A stretch of 64,000 nt of DNA, taken from NCBI GenBank assembly GCA_020849275.1, contig JADLGO010000057.1, positions 1 through 64,000 of the forward strand, given 5' to 3'. Below the pieces are notes generated by a model, which did not search any database, had not been told where the DNA came from, and worked only from the letters and a program-made list of their open reading frames with translations. Positions 51,813 to 59,892 of the stretch are shown in pieces (position 1 is the first letter of the stretch; every line of letters starts with the position of its first letter). The stretch comes from Chthonomonadales bacterium (GTDB lineage: Bacteria; Armatimonadota; Chthonomonadetes; Chthonomonadales; CAJBBX01). Position numbers and translations under genes: made by a program.

Positions 51813-52439
51813 GTGGACGCGTTGACGCCCGCACAGAGGGTGGCGCTGGACGAGCTGGAGGAGGCCTACGTACGCCGGTACGGCGCCGCCATCGAGTTCC
51901 TCAAGGCACAGGTCGGAGAGGGCGACGCGTTCGCCAACTCGGCGGCCCGCTGCATGCTGTCGGACAACGGCGCCTGGTGTGAGTGCATCGACCTGCCGCT
52001 GGAGTTCTCGGGTGTCTCCGGCACCCCGTCCGCCTACCGGCTCGTCGACGAGTGCACGGCCACCGAGGTGCTGCGGCGCTACCATGCCGCGCGGAGGGCA
52101 GCCGCGGCTGGCGACGCGCGAATGTACGACCTGTTCGCACTCTACGCGCGCGCCGGCGTCGCAAGCCTTGAGGCGGCCTACTTCTACCACTACGAGCGAT
52201 CGGTCACCTACTCCGGCTCCCACGCCCGCGAAGGCGGCCTCTTTCGGGCGGACCAGATGCCGCTGTTCTTCCGGTGCAGGGTCGACCTGGCGGTCGGCGA
52301 GACGGACCTGCCACTGCGCCGCGGCCTCACGTTCGCGCTGTCCGGCATCGGCGAAGGCGTGCTGCTCGTCGAAATGGACGAGGAGGGGGTCGACGTGCGC
52401 GACCTTGGCGCCGAGCCGCCGAGCACGCTCCCGGCCTGA
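51813..52439 (+). CDS. Hypothetical protein, no family recognised
   Basis: 208 residues, GTG 51813 with GAGGAGGG immediately upstream. No signal peptide or TM. Alpha-helical first half (L-D-E-L-E-E-A-Y-V-R-R-Y-G-A-A-I-E-F-L) with two Cys in M-L-S-D-N-G-A-W-C-E-C-I, then a Tyr-rich part (Y-D-L-F-A-L-Y-A-R-A-G-V, Y-F-Y-H-Y-E) and a C-terminal beta-like segment (M-P-L-F-F-R-C-R-V-D-L). Coding character and SD are good. Convergent with the TerC gene 90 bp downstream. Confidence 0.6.
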   Translation: MDALTPAQRVALDELEEAYVRRYGAAIEFLKAQVGEGDAFANSAARCMLSDNGAWCECIDLPLEFSGVSGTPSAYRLVDECTATEVLRRYHAARRAAAAGDARMYDLFALYARAGVASLEAAYFYHYERSVTYSGSHAREGGLFRADQMPLFFRCRVDLAVGETDLPLRRGLTFALSGIGEGVLLVEMDEEGVDVRDLGAEPPSTLPA

Positions 52440-52528
52440 GCGATCCGAGCGCCACGAGGCCATCGCGGCGGCACGGGCGCCTGGGCCCTGGCCGCCGCGC
52501 GCGCGGGGCGGCGTCGAGCGAGCCGCCC

Positions 52529-53485
52529 TCAGCCGACTCCGGTCGCCTCCGCGCCGCCCGTCGCCTCTGCGCCGCCCGTCGCCTCCGCGCGCGTCGCCCA
52601 CAGCGAGACGGCGACGGCCGTGGCCAGCATCGCCGCGATCGCTCCCAGCGAGACCCCCGGGTGCAGCTTGAACGGCAGGAGCATCTTCGCGCCCACGAAC
52701 ACCAGGATGCCGACGAGGGCCAGCCGCAGGTACCGGAGCCGCGCGATGGCGCCGGCCAGCACGAAGTAGAGCGACCGCAGCCCCAGAATGGCGAAGACGT
52801 TGGAGGAGACGACGAGCAGCGGGTCGGTGGTCACCGCGAAGACGGCCGGCAGGCTATCGACCGCGAACAGCAGGTCGGTCATTTCCACCGCCACCAGCGC
52901 CAGAAGGAGCGGCGTGGCGTGGAGACGCCCGGACTGCCGGACCACAAATGCCTCGCCGTGGTACCCATTGGTCAGCGGAAGGCGCCGGCGAAGCCATCGC
53001 AGGAGCGAGCTGTCGCTGGGGTCGGCCTCGTGCTCGCGCTCTCGCAGCATTCGGATGCCCGTCACGATCAGCAGCACGCCGAACCCATACAGGATCCAGT
53101 GGAACCGAGCCACGAGCGCGGTGCCACCCACGATCATGATGCCGCGCATCACGATGGCGCCCACGACGCCCCAGAAGAGCACCTTGTGGCGGCTGCCCCG
53201 GGGAACGCCGAACCGTGCGAAGAGCACCGCGAAGAGGAAGACGTTGTCGACCGAGAGCGACTGCTCGATGACGTAGCCCGTGACGAAGAGGATCCCGTCG
53301 TGGGCGCCACGCGACCAGGTCACGAGCGCCGCGTAGCCACCGGCGAGCGCGACCCAGGTGAGAGTCCAGGCGAGGGCCTCGCGGAACCCGACGGTGTGGG
53401 CGCGCCGGTGCACCACGCCAAGGTCCAGCAGCAGAGGCGGCACGACCGCGGCGGCGAGCACCGCCCAGAGAGCGCCGTCGGACAA
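52529..53485 (-). CDS. TerC/Alx-family integral membrane protein (Mn-riboswitch controlled)
   Basis: 318 residues from TTG 53485; the SD (AAAGGA, 53500-53495) lies 8-10 nt upstream and is inside a hairpin. Seven to nine TM helices with the family core E-Q-S-L-S-V-D-N-V-F-L-F-A-V-L-F near 60-75 and E-M-T-D-L-L-F-A-V-D-S-L-P-A-V-F-A-V near 205-222, whose Asp residues are metal-binding candidates. TerC/Alx proteins export manganese in E. coli and Bacillus. The upstream yybP-ykoY element supports that role. The C-terminal 25 residues repeat E-A-T-G-G-A, encoded by an 18-bp tandem repeat. It is downstream of glyA but has its own leader. Confidence 0.9.
   Translation of the reverse strand: MSDGALWAVLAAAVVPPLLLDLGVVHRRAHTVGFREALAWTLTWVALAGGYAALVTWSRGAHDGILFVTGYVIEQSLSVDNVFLFAVLFARFGVPRGSRHKVLFWGVVGAIVMRGIMIVGGTALVARFHWILYGFGVLLIVTGIRMLREREHEADPSDSSLLRWLRRRLPLTNGYHGEAFVVRQSGRLHATPLLLALVAVEMTDLLFAVDSLPAVFAVTTDPLLVVSSNVFAILGLRSLYFVLAGAIARLRYLRLALVGILVFVGAKMLLPFKLHPGVSLGAIAAMLATAVAVSLWATRAEATGGAEATGGAEATGVG
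52542..52589. repeat. 18-bp tandem repeat at the 3' end of the TerC gene
   Basis: About 2.7 copies of an 18-bp unit (52542, 52560, 52578), with one C/T difference, encoding the E-A-T-G-G-A repeats at the C-terminus. Confidence 0.7.
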
Positions 53486-53489
53486 TGGT

Positions 53490-53520
53490 CCGGTTCCTTT
53501 CCACGGCCGGGCGGAACCGG
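53490..53520 (-). promoter_or_regulatory. Hairpin sequestering the TerC ribosome-binding site
   Basis: Perfect 8-bp stem (53490-53497 with 53513-53520, loop of 15 nt). The 3' arm contains GGAACCGG, part of the SD AAAGGA just before the TTG. It is the likely expression platform of the riboswitch: when formed, it would block ribosome binding. Confidence 0.6.
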
Positions 53521-53582
53521 TGCCAGGAAGAACAAAGACCTCCGGCGCCGACCCGAGCCGTCCCTCAAGACGATGGTCAGAC

Positions 53583-53675
53583 CGAAGGTCTCGCTGCTCG
53601 CGCGGCGCGCCGGGGACCATGGGTCCCGTATTGACGACACGCCGACCGCGCGTTCGCGGCCGCTACTCCCCTTCG
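53583..53675 (-). ncRNA. yybP-ykoY (Mn2+) riboswitch
   Basis: Read on the minus strand: CGAAGG pairs with CCUUCG to close the element (53670-53675 with 53583-53588). Inside are the hallmark GGGGAGUAGC (L1), a P2 hairpin, then GUCGUCAAUACGGG and a GGGACC/GGUCCC hairpin, and AGCAGCGAGACC before the closing arm. These are the conserved parts of the yybP-ykoY class, which binds Mn2+ and controls Mn exporters of the TerC, MntP and related types. Length about 93 nt fits the class. It lies about 98 nt before the TerC start codon, with an SD-hiding hairpin between them. Secondary structure was drawn by eye. Confidence 0.85.
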
Positions 53676-53727
53676 CGATGTGGCTGTCGATTGCGACTAC
53701 GCGGCCGACCCCGCGGCCGGTTCCGAG

Positions 53728-55254
53728 TTAACCGCCCTCCGCTTCCGCGATCCCGACCGAGCCCATCAGCAGATCCAGATCGAGCTGCGGATAGACCGGA
53801 AACTCGCCCAGCAACTCCTCCACTCGCCGCCGGCCGGCGGCGGCGGCGTCGGTGTCCAGGGAGTACCTCGCCTTGCTCGTGCCGGTGGGGCGCACGCCCG
53901 CGAGCACCTCCCGCATGGCGCGGCCCACCTGGCGCATCTCGCCCGGGCCCATGCCGAGCGTAGTGACCGCCGGAGTGCCCACGCGCAGGCCGCTCGTGTA
54001 CCAGGGCCCGTTGCGGTCGCCGGGAAGGGAGTTGCGGTTAAGCGTGATGCCGCACTCCCGCAGCGCCGACTCCGCCTGCCGCCCCGTGATCCCGTAGGTC
54101 GCGTCCACGTCAACCAGCAGCAAATGGTTGTCGGTGCCTCCCGTGAGCACCGTCATTCCCTCCGCCATGCACGCCTCGGCGAGCGCGCCCGCGTTCTCCA
54201 CGATGCGCGCCGCGTACTCGCGAAACGAGGGTTGCGACGCCTCGCGCAGCGCGACTGCCTTGGCTGCGATCACGTGCCCCAGCGGGCCGCCCAGGATGAG
54301 CGGGCAGCCCCGATCGACCCATTCAGCGAACTCGGCCTTGCACAGCACGATTCCGCCACGCGGGCCGCGCAGCGTCTTGTGCGTCGTGGAGGTGACGATG
54401 TGCGCGTGCGCCACCGGATCGTAGTCGCCCGCAAACACCTTCCCCGCGACCAGGCCGGCGAAGTGCGCCATGTCCACCATGAACACCGCGCCCACCTCGT
54501 CGGCGATCTCGCGCATCCCGGCGAAGTTGATGCGGCGCGGATACGCGCTGTAGCCCGCGAGGAGGATGAGTGGCCGAACCTCGCGCGCCTGCTCGCGCAG
54601 GCGGTCCAGGTCGATCCGCCCCGTGGCGGGGCTGACGCCGTAGGTATGCGTGTCGAAGAGTTGGGCCGACACGTTGTGCCGGTAGCCGTGGGTCAGGTGA
54701 CCTCCCGAGTAGTAGTCCAGGGCCAGAAGCCGCTGCTCGTGCATCATCCGGCGCAGCGCGGCCCAGTCGCCGTCGCCTAGCTTGGAGACGTCCGACTGGC
54801 CGAGGCGGTCGAGTTCCGGCTTCTGCACACGGGCGGAAAGGATGGCAAGGAAGGCGACCAGGTTCGCGTCCGCGCCGGAATGGGGCTGCACGTAGGCGTG
54901 CTCGGCGCCGAACAACTCGCAGGCCAGGCGCGCGGCCTCGGCCTCCACCACGTCCACGTTGTCGCAGCCGGCGTAGAAGCGATGGCCGGGGTAGCCCTCC
55001 GCGTACTTGTCGGTGAGCAGGTTGGCGTGAGCAAGCTGCACGGAGAGCGAACTGTAGTTCTCGCTGGCGATCAGCTTCAGGTTGCGTCGTTGGTCGCGCA
55101 GCTCGGCCACCACCGCGCGCGCCACGGTCGGCGCGGCGCCCCGCAGGTGGTCCAGCACGGCGTAGACGGCGGCCGCGCCGGTGTCGGCGGCGCGCCCACC
55201 AAGGCCGCTAAGGTAGGTGCCAAGAACGCTGTCTCCGACCGCCGATGCACTCAT
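53728..55254 (-). CDS. glyA: Serine hydroxymethyltransferase
   Basis: 508 residues from ATG 55254 (GGGAGG 4-5 nt upstream); the extended upstream frame is not coding. Converts serine and tetrahydrofolate to glycine and methylene-THF. Conserved segments: [23 protein letters not shown], the PLP lysine in [37 protein letters not shown]. At 508 residues it is longer than the 415-435 residues of the E. coli type, with an added N-terminus of about 70 residues ([10 protein letters not shown]) and extra insertions, like the long form found in some bacteria. It lies 134 bp downstream of the threonine aldolase gene. Confidence 0.93.
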   Translation of the reverse strand: MSASAVGDSVLGTYLSGLGGRAADTGAAAVYAVLDHLRGAAPTVARAVVAELRDQRRNLKLIASENYSSLSVQLAHANLLTDKYAEGYPGHRFYAGCDNVDVVEAEAARLACELFGAEHAYVQPHSGADANLVAFLAILSARVQKPELDRLGQSDVSKLGDGDWAALRRMMHEQRLLALDYYSGGHLTHGYRHNVSAQLFDTHTYGVSPATGRIDLDRLREQAREVRPLILLAGYSAYPRRINFAGMREIADEVGAVFMVDMAHFAGLVAGKVFAGDYDPVAHAHIVTSTTHKTLRGPRGGIVLCKAEFAEWVDRGCPLILGGPLGHVIAAKAVALREASQPSFREYAARIVENAGALAEACMAEGMTVLTGGTDNHLLLVDVDATYGITGRQAESALRECGITLNRNSLPGDRNGPWYTSGLRVGTPAVTTLGMGPGEMRQVGRAMREVLAGVRPTGTSKARYSLDTDAAAAGRRRVEELLGEFPVYPQLDLDLLMGSVGIAEAEGG

Positions 55255-55388
55255 CGCGCCTCCCAGAGGTGTCGTGGCGCACGCCGCGCACGCAGCCCCT
55301 CGCGGGGCCGCCCGCGCTCGCGCCGTCGGGTACCGACCACCCACATGATACCTCGCCGCGAGGCCGCGCCGAAAGCGGGGGCGGCCGC

Positions 55389-56414
55389 TCAGGTCGTGGC
55401 GGCTGTCCAGGCGCGCACCGCCCGGCCCACGTCGTCCTCGTCCACGTCGCAGTGGGTCACCATTCGAATCCGGTCCGGGGCGGTCGCCAGGCACAGCACG
55501 CGGCGGGCGGCGAGTCGCTCCACGATGCCCGACGCGGGGCCGTCGATGCGCGCGTAGACCATGTTCGTCGCCACGGCCCGCGGGTCAACGTGAACGCCCG
55601 GCAGTCCGGCGATACCCTCCGCCAGACGCCGGGCGTTGTGGTGGTCGTCCACCAGGCGCTCCACCATCGTATCCAGCGCCGCCAGGCCGCAGGCTGCGAG
55701 CACGCCAGCCTGTCGCATCCCGCCGCCCAGCAGCTTGCGGACCCGGCGCGCGCGCTCCACGAATGCGTGGTCGCCGCAGAGCACCGAGCCGACGGGACAT
55801 CCGAGGCCCTTGGAGAGACAGAACGTGAGCGAGTCGGCGCAGGCGGCAAACGAGGCCACGGACACGCCCGCCGCCACGGAGGCGTTGAAGATGCGGGCGC
55901 CATCCACGTGAACGCGCACGCCGCGCTCCGACGCGATCGCGTAGACCTGCCGGTGCACATCGAGCGGCACCACGACACCCCCCGCGGAGTTGTGCGTGTT
56001 CTCGACGACGATGAGCGTGGTGCCCGGAGCGTGAAGGTCGGCCGCCGTGATGCTCTCGGCGATGCTGGCCGGGTCGGGCACTCCGGCCGCGCCGCGGAAC
56101 GAGCGCGTGAGCACGCCACAGATGGCGGCGGGCGCGCCCACCTCGTAGCGCATGGAGTGCGCGTCCGCGTCCATGAGCACCTCGTCGCCGGGGCGCGTGT
56201 GAACGCGGATGGCGATCGTGTTGCTCATGGTGCCGGATGGCACGAACAGGGCGGCCTCCTTGCCTGTCAGGCGCGCCGCAGCCTCCTGGAGTCGGTCCAC
56301 GGTCGGGTCGTCGCCCAGCACGTCGTCGCCGACCTCCGCCTCAACCATCGCGCGCCGCATGGCGGCGCAGGGCCTGGTGACCGTGTCGCTGCGCAGATCC
56401 ACCACGCGATGCAT
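55389..56414 (-). CDS. Low-specificity L-threonine aldolase
   Basis: 341 residues from ATG 56414 with GGGAGG 5 nt upstream. PLP enzyme that splits threonine (or allo-threonine) to glycine and acetaldehyde. Pattern: [43 protein letters not shown], and the PLP lysine in [13 protein letters not shown]. It is immediately upstream of glyA, so both feed the glycine/one-carbon pool. No regulatory element is seen between them. Confidence 0.93.
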   Translation of the reverse strand: MHRVVDLRSDTVTRPCAAMRRAMVEAEVGDDVLGDDPTVDRLQEAAARLTGKEAALFVPSGTMSNTIAIRVHTRPGDEVLMDADAHSMRYEVGAPAAICGVLTRSFRGAAGVPDPASIAESITAADLHAPGTTLIVVENTHNSAGGVVVPLDVHRQVYAIASERGVRVHVDGARIFNASVAAGVSVASFAACADSLTFCLSKGLGCPVGSVLCGDHAFVERARRVRKLLGGGMRQAGVLAACGLAALDTMVERLVDDHHNARRLAEGIAGLPGVHVDPRAVATNMVYARIDGPASGIVERLAARRVLCLATAPDRIRMVTHCDVDEDDVGRAVRAWTAATT

Positions 56415-56526
56415 GAGCGCCTCCCGCGTGCGGCATTAGGCGCCGGGACCGTCCATTCCTGCGGGCGGAGGACGGCCCGGCGATCCGCCACGAGGGCGCC
56501 GCCGCCAGGGACGGCAGTGTGGTGCG

Positions 56527-56585
56527 GGTGCGGCTGTGTGCCGCACCTCGCGCTCGGGGCGGGCGGCGACGCGCCGCCCGCCCCG
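56527..56585 (-). terminator. Tandem hairpins ending the type IV pilus operon
   Basis: A 14-bp stem (56555-56568 with 56572-56585, 3-nt loop) preceded, in transcription order after it, by an 8-bp stem (56527-56534 with 56540-56547). They lie between the PilP-like stop (56612) and the threonine aldolase start. Confidence 0.65.
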
Positions 56586-56611
56586 CGAGAGCGTAGGCGC
56601 TCGGCAGGGGG

Positions 56612-57334
56612 CTACTCGGGCGCCGCCTCCTTGCCGGCCGGGTTCCACACCTCGCCCACGCGCATGCCGGCCGGGCCCCCCTTGCGCTGTACCGACACGC
56701 CCTCCTCGTTCACCGCCAGCAAGCGATAGCCCGGGGCGATCCCCTCGCCCGCGCGGAACACGAGCACTCGCCCGCCAACCGAGATCGTGGCGACGGACGG
56801 ATCGCCATGGACCACGCCGACCAGTCGGATCTCCGGCTCGGGCGGCGGCGCCACCGACGCCGTGGCGAGCGACCCGCCGCGCGGCGCGCCGAACAGGCCG
56901 GCCAGCGGTGAGTCGCCGCCGGCACGCATTCCGCCGAATCCCGGCAGCGGCGGCGTCGCGCGCAGCGTGACGCTCGGCTCCGCCGAGGGCGCCGCCGCCT
57001 TGCGCACGGGCTGACTGGGCGCCTTGCCCTCCTCCGGATCGTAGATCGGCACGAACGGGTCGTGGATGGCCAGGCCGAGCGCGGTCCCGTCGCCCGGCTT
57101 GCCGGTCTCCGTGGCCGCCTGCCGGGCGGCCGCATCGGTCTCCGACACCGCCGCGACGCCGGGGAGGTCGACGGGCGCCGCCGCCGCAGCCGCCGGCTTC
57201 GGCGACGCCGCGGACTTGCGCGGTCCCACGGCCGCCAGCAGCGTGTGCACGATGAAGAACACGAGCACGACGGTCAGGCCGACCATCGCGGACGCCTTCA
57301 CGCGATCCGCCGAGCTCAGGTTTGAGAAGTTCAT
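56612..57334 (-). CDS. PilP/GspC-like pilus assembly protein
   Basis: 240 residues from ATG 57334 (GGAGA upstream). N-terminal TM (about 14-36: S-A-M-V-G-L-T-V-V-L-V-F-F-I-V), a Pro/Ala linker, the H-D-P-F-V-P-I-Y-D-P segment, then a beta domain near the C-terminus (E-I-R-L-V-G-V-V-H-G, A-T-I-S-V-G-G-R-V-L-V-F-R-A-G, I-A-P-G-Y-R-L-L). That is the HR-like domain of PilP/GspC proteins, which link the inner-membrane complex to the secretin. It is the last gene of the operon, after pilQ, which is unusual: the standard order is pilMNOPQ. Sequence similarity is modest, so the name is provisional. Confidence 0.65.
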   Translation of the reverse strand: MNFSNLSSADRVKASAMVGLTVVLVFFIVHTLLAAVGPRKSAASPKPAAAAAAPVDLPGVAAVSETDAAARQAATETGKPGDGTALGLAIHDPFVPIYDPEEGKAPSQPVRKAAAPSAEPSVTLRATPPLPGFGGMRAGGDSPLAGLFGAPRGGSLATASVAPPPEPEIRLVGVVHGDPSVATISVGGRVLVFRAGEGIAPGYRLLAVNEEGVSVQRKGGPAGMRVGEVWNPAGKEAAPE

Positions 57335-57422
57335 CGGTCAATCTCCAGGTGCCCGGCCCTCGTGGGCCCGCACGGGGCGGGCCCCGGCGGGCCGGGCGGT
57401 AGCGGCGTGCCCTCTCGCACCC

Positions 57423-59195
57423 CTATGGGCGAAGCATGCGGATGGTCAGAAAGACCATGACCTCCGTGCGGCGGTGGCTCTTGCTCTCGTTGCGGAACAG
57501 GTTGCCCAGGAGGGGAAGGTCGCCCAGAATGGGGATCTTCTGCATCGTGCGAATGTCCTCGTCGCGGATCAGGCCGCCGATAGCGATGGTGTCGCCGTCC
57601 TTCACGCGCACCGTCGTGTCCGCCTCGCGGGCGGCCGTCTGCGGAAGGCCGTCCACGAAGCCCGTCAGGGTGCTCACGACCGGGTGCACGCGCAGCGTGA
57701 TGTTCTGGTCATCGTTCACGCGCGGATGCACGAGCAGCACGATGCCCACCGGCACCTCGAGCACGGTGAACTGGGACCCACTGGTGGCGCTGGAGGTCGC
57801 CAGGACGCGCACGCGCAGCGTGTCGCCGATGAAGATCGAGGCGTCCTGGTCGTTGACCGCGGTGATGCGCGGGCTGGCAAGCAAGCGGGTCTGTTTATCC
57901 GTGACGATCGCGTTCACGAAGGCCTGGAACGACCAGGGAACGCGGCTGAAGACGCCCATGCCCGAGGGTTTGGTGAAGAAGTGCGTGAAGTCGCCGCCGA
58001 TGCCGCCCGTGTCGTTGGTGGAGACCTCCGTGCCGGCGGGCGCCTCGTAGAAGCCGAAGCGGGTCCAGCTCCACTTCAGGCCGATCTCGCTCACGCGCTC
58101 CGGCGACGTCTCGACCACGCGGGCCTCGATCTCGAGCTGCTTCGGCGCGACGTCCGCCTCGCCCAGCACCCGTGCCGCTTCGTCCAGCGCTGCCGGCGAG
58201 CCCTTCAGGAAGAGCGATAGCGGGCTGCCGACCACCGGATCCTTGGAGCCGCCGGGGACAGCGGGGTCATCGCCCGCGCCCTGCTTCTTGTCGTTGCCGT
58301 CGGTGAACATGCCGGCGATCTGGCCGCTGATGATGTTGAACTTGGGCCTCGGCGGCGCGTAGCTCTCGGGTCCGGCGACCACCTGGACGTCGGGAACGGC
58401 GCGCTGCAGCAGCGCGATGAGCTGCGCGGGCGGCGCGTAGCGGATCTGGTAGACCCGCGTGTCCTCCGACGGCCTCGCCGCCGTGTCGAGCATCGCGAGG
58501 GCGGAGCGCCCCTTCTCCACCTGTCGCTGCGTACCGCTGAGCACGACGGAGTCGCCGGCGGCCTCGGCCACCAGTCCCTGAACCATCTTCTGCAGCGCGG
58601 ACGCGATGGGCGCCGGCTGGCGGTTGCGGATCGCGATCCGCTCCGTCACGCGGGTGGTGTCGGGCGAGGGCCGGTCGCTCTGCTCAAGCAGCGCCTGCGC
58701 GCCATCCAGGTCCTCGGTGGCTCCGACCAGGACCACGGCGTTCCCCTGCGGACGCACCGTGAGGTCGGCGTAGGCGGCCTGGAGCATGTCGGCGGCTGCC
58801 TGGGCGGCAAGGTGCTTCAGCGCGGCCGTGCGGGTCTCCCCCATTCGTTCCAGCGTGCCCCGCATCTCGGCGCGCGGCGCCACCACGAAGGTATCGCCGA
58901 CCCGGCGGGCGGCGAGCCCGGCCAGGTTAACTACCATCTCGATGGCCTCGTCCGGCGCCTTGTCGCGCAGGTGCACGCTCACCTGGCCGCGGGCGCCAGG
59001 GCTGAGCGCGATGTTCACCCCGCTCTGCGCCGAGAGCGCCCGTATTACGTCGGTAACCTCGGCATTGGCGTAGTCGAGGGTCACGAGCTTCGCCCGCCCA
59101 CCGGCGGCCGCCTCCCCGGCCGCCGTGGCGGGCGGCGCCAGGATGACGATGCCCGCGGCGGCGACGCCCAACCAGCGTATCAGTGCGGCTGTCAT
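57423..59195 (-). CDS. pilQ: Type IV pilus/T2SS secretin (PilQ/GspD-like)
   Basis: 590 residues from ATG 59195 with AGGTGAGGA upstream. Signal peptide ends T-A-A-G. N-terminal domains: an STN-like N0 part (V-T-L-D-Y-A-N-A-E-V-T-D-V-I-R-A-L), then N1-type domains (A-A-D-M-L-Q-A-A-Y; A-P-I-A-S-A-L-Q-K-M-V). The C-terminal secretin core is clear: L-E-I-E-A-R-V-V-E-T, L-L-A-S-P-R-I-T-A-V-N-D, V-G-I-V-L-L-V-H-P-R-V-N, and the closing I-P-I-L-G-D-L-P-L-L-G-N-L-F-R. It forms the outer-membrane channel for the pilus, so an outer membrane is implied. Confidence 0.94.
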   Translation of the reverse strand: MTAALIRWLGVAAAGIVILAPPATAAGEAAAGGRAKLVTLDYANAEVTDVIRALSAQSGVNIALSPGARGQVSVHLRDKAPDEAIEMVVNLAGLAARRVGDTFVVAPRAEMRGTLERMGETRTAALKHLAAQAAADMLQAAYADLTVRPQGNAVVLVGATEDLDGAQALLEQSDRPSPDTTRVTERIAIRNRQPAPIASALQKMVQGLVAEAAGDSVVLSGTQRQVEKGRSALAMLDTAARPSEDTRVYQIRYAPPAQLIALLQRAVPDVQVVAGPESYAPPRPKFNIISGQIAGMFTDGNDKKQGAGDDPAVPGGSKDPVVGSPLSLFLKGSPAALDEAARVLGEADVAPKQLEIEARVVETSPERVSEIGLKWSWTRFGFYEAPAGTEVSTNDTGGIGGDFTHFFTKPSGMGVFSRVPWSFQAFVNAIVTDKQTRLLASPRITAVNDQDASIFIGDTLRVRVLATSSATSGSQFTVLEVPVGIVLLVHPRVNDDQNITLRVHPVVSTLTGFVDGLPQTAAREADTTVRVKDGDTIAIGGLIRDEDIRTMQKIPILGDLPLLGNLFRNESKSHRRTEVMVFLTIRMLRP

Positions 59196-59258
59196 GGTCC
59201 TATCCTCACCTGGGTCCGTATGGCATGGCCTCGATTCGATCCTCGGCCGGTTGTGCGG

Positions 59259-59891
59259 CTAACTGGAGGGCGCCGAGCGCGGCGCCGCCCCCGGTTGCGC
59301 CGCGGCCAGGTACTCCGGCGGCGCGTCCACGTAGCGCGAGATGGTGACGGCGCTCTGAAGGTAGGGGTGCCCGATCGGCGCCAGGCTGATGCGGCAGTCG
59401 CGGGGCGCGATCAGCCGACGGCTCTGCTGCAAGCCGGAGAGGAACGCGCGCAGCGATGGGTAGGTCCCCTCGAACGTGATGGTGCTCTTGATCTCCAGCA
59501 CATCCTTCGGCAGGTCGTCTTCCTTCTTGCCCTTCTCGCTCTTGGACCTGGCGGGTTGCGCGCCCGGCTTGGGCGGCGGCGGGGCGAGCGAGGTGACCTG
59601 CCGAATCTGGTTGCCGGTGCGGCTGCACAGCACGGTAAGGCCACGCAGGAAGTCGCTCTGCTCCTGCCGGCTCATCGGCATCGTGGCGATGAGCGGGTCT
59701 GGCGGCAGTCCCTCGATCGCCCTGAGCCGCTCCAGATAGAGGCTGATGTCGGCCTGGGTCCTGCGGATGTCGCGATGCAGGCTCCTCAGCTTGTTCTGCC
59801 GCGGCACCATCACGATGCAGCAGACGAGCAAGGCGAGCGGCGGCATCAGGATGGTGAGCCACCGCTGGAAAGGCGCGGGTAGTCCAGACAT
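59259..59891 (-). CDS. pilO: PilO-like pilus assembly protein
   Basis: 210 residues from ATG 59891, separated from pilMN by one base. Short cytoplasmic N-terminus, TM (about 11-28: L-T-I-L-M-P-P-L-A-L-L-V-C-C-I-V-M-V), a coiled-coil (L-R-S-L-H-R-D-I-R-R-T-Q-A-D-I-S-L-Y-L-E-R-L) and a ferredoxin-like C-terminal domain (I-T-F-E-G-T-Y-P-S-L-R-A-F-L-S-G-L-Q-Q-S). This is the PilO layout; it dimerises with PilN in the inner-membrane alignment complex. A Lys/Pro/Glu linker near 100-125 is unusually long. Confidence 0.85.
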   Translation of the reverse strand: MSGLPAPFQRWLTILMPPLALLVCCIVMVPRQNKLRSLHRDIRRTQADISLYLERLRAIEGLPPDPLIATMPMSRQEQSDFLRGLTVLCSRTGNQIRQVTSLAPPPPKPGAQPARSKSEKGKKEDDLPKDVLEIKSTITFEGTYPSLRAFLSGLQQSRRLIAPRDCRISLAPIGHPYLQSAVTISRYVDAPPEYLAAAQPGAAPRSAPSS

Positions 59892-59892
59892 G

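Noticed and set aside
52542-52589. Possible CRISPR-like or regulatory repeat
   Set aside because: It is an in-frame 18-bp tandem coding repeat at the 3' end of the TerC gene, with no spacers.
55455-55480. tRNA T-loop-like string (TTCGAATCC)
   Set aside because: It lies inside the threonine aldolase gene with no acceptor stem or other arms around it; chance match.
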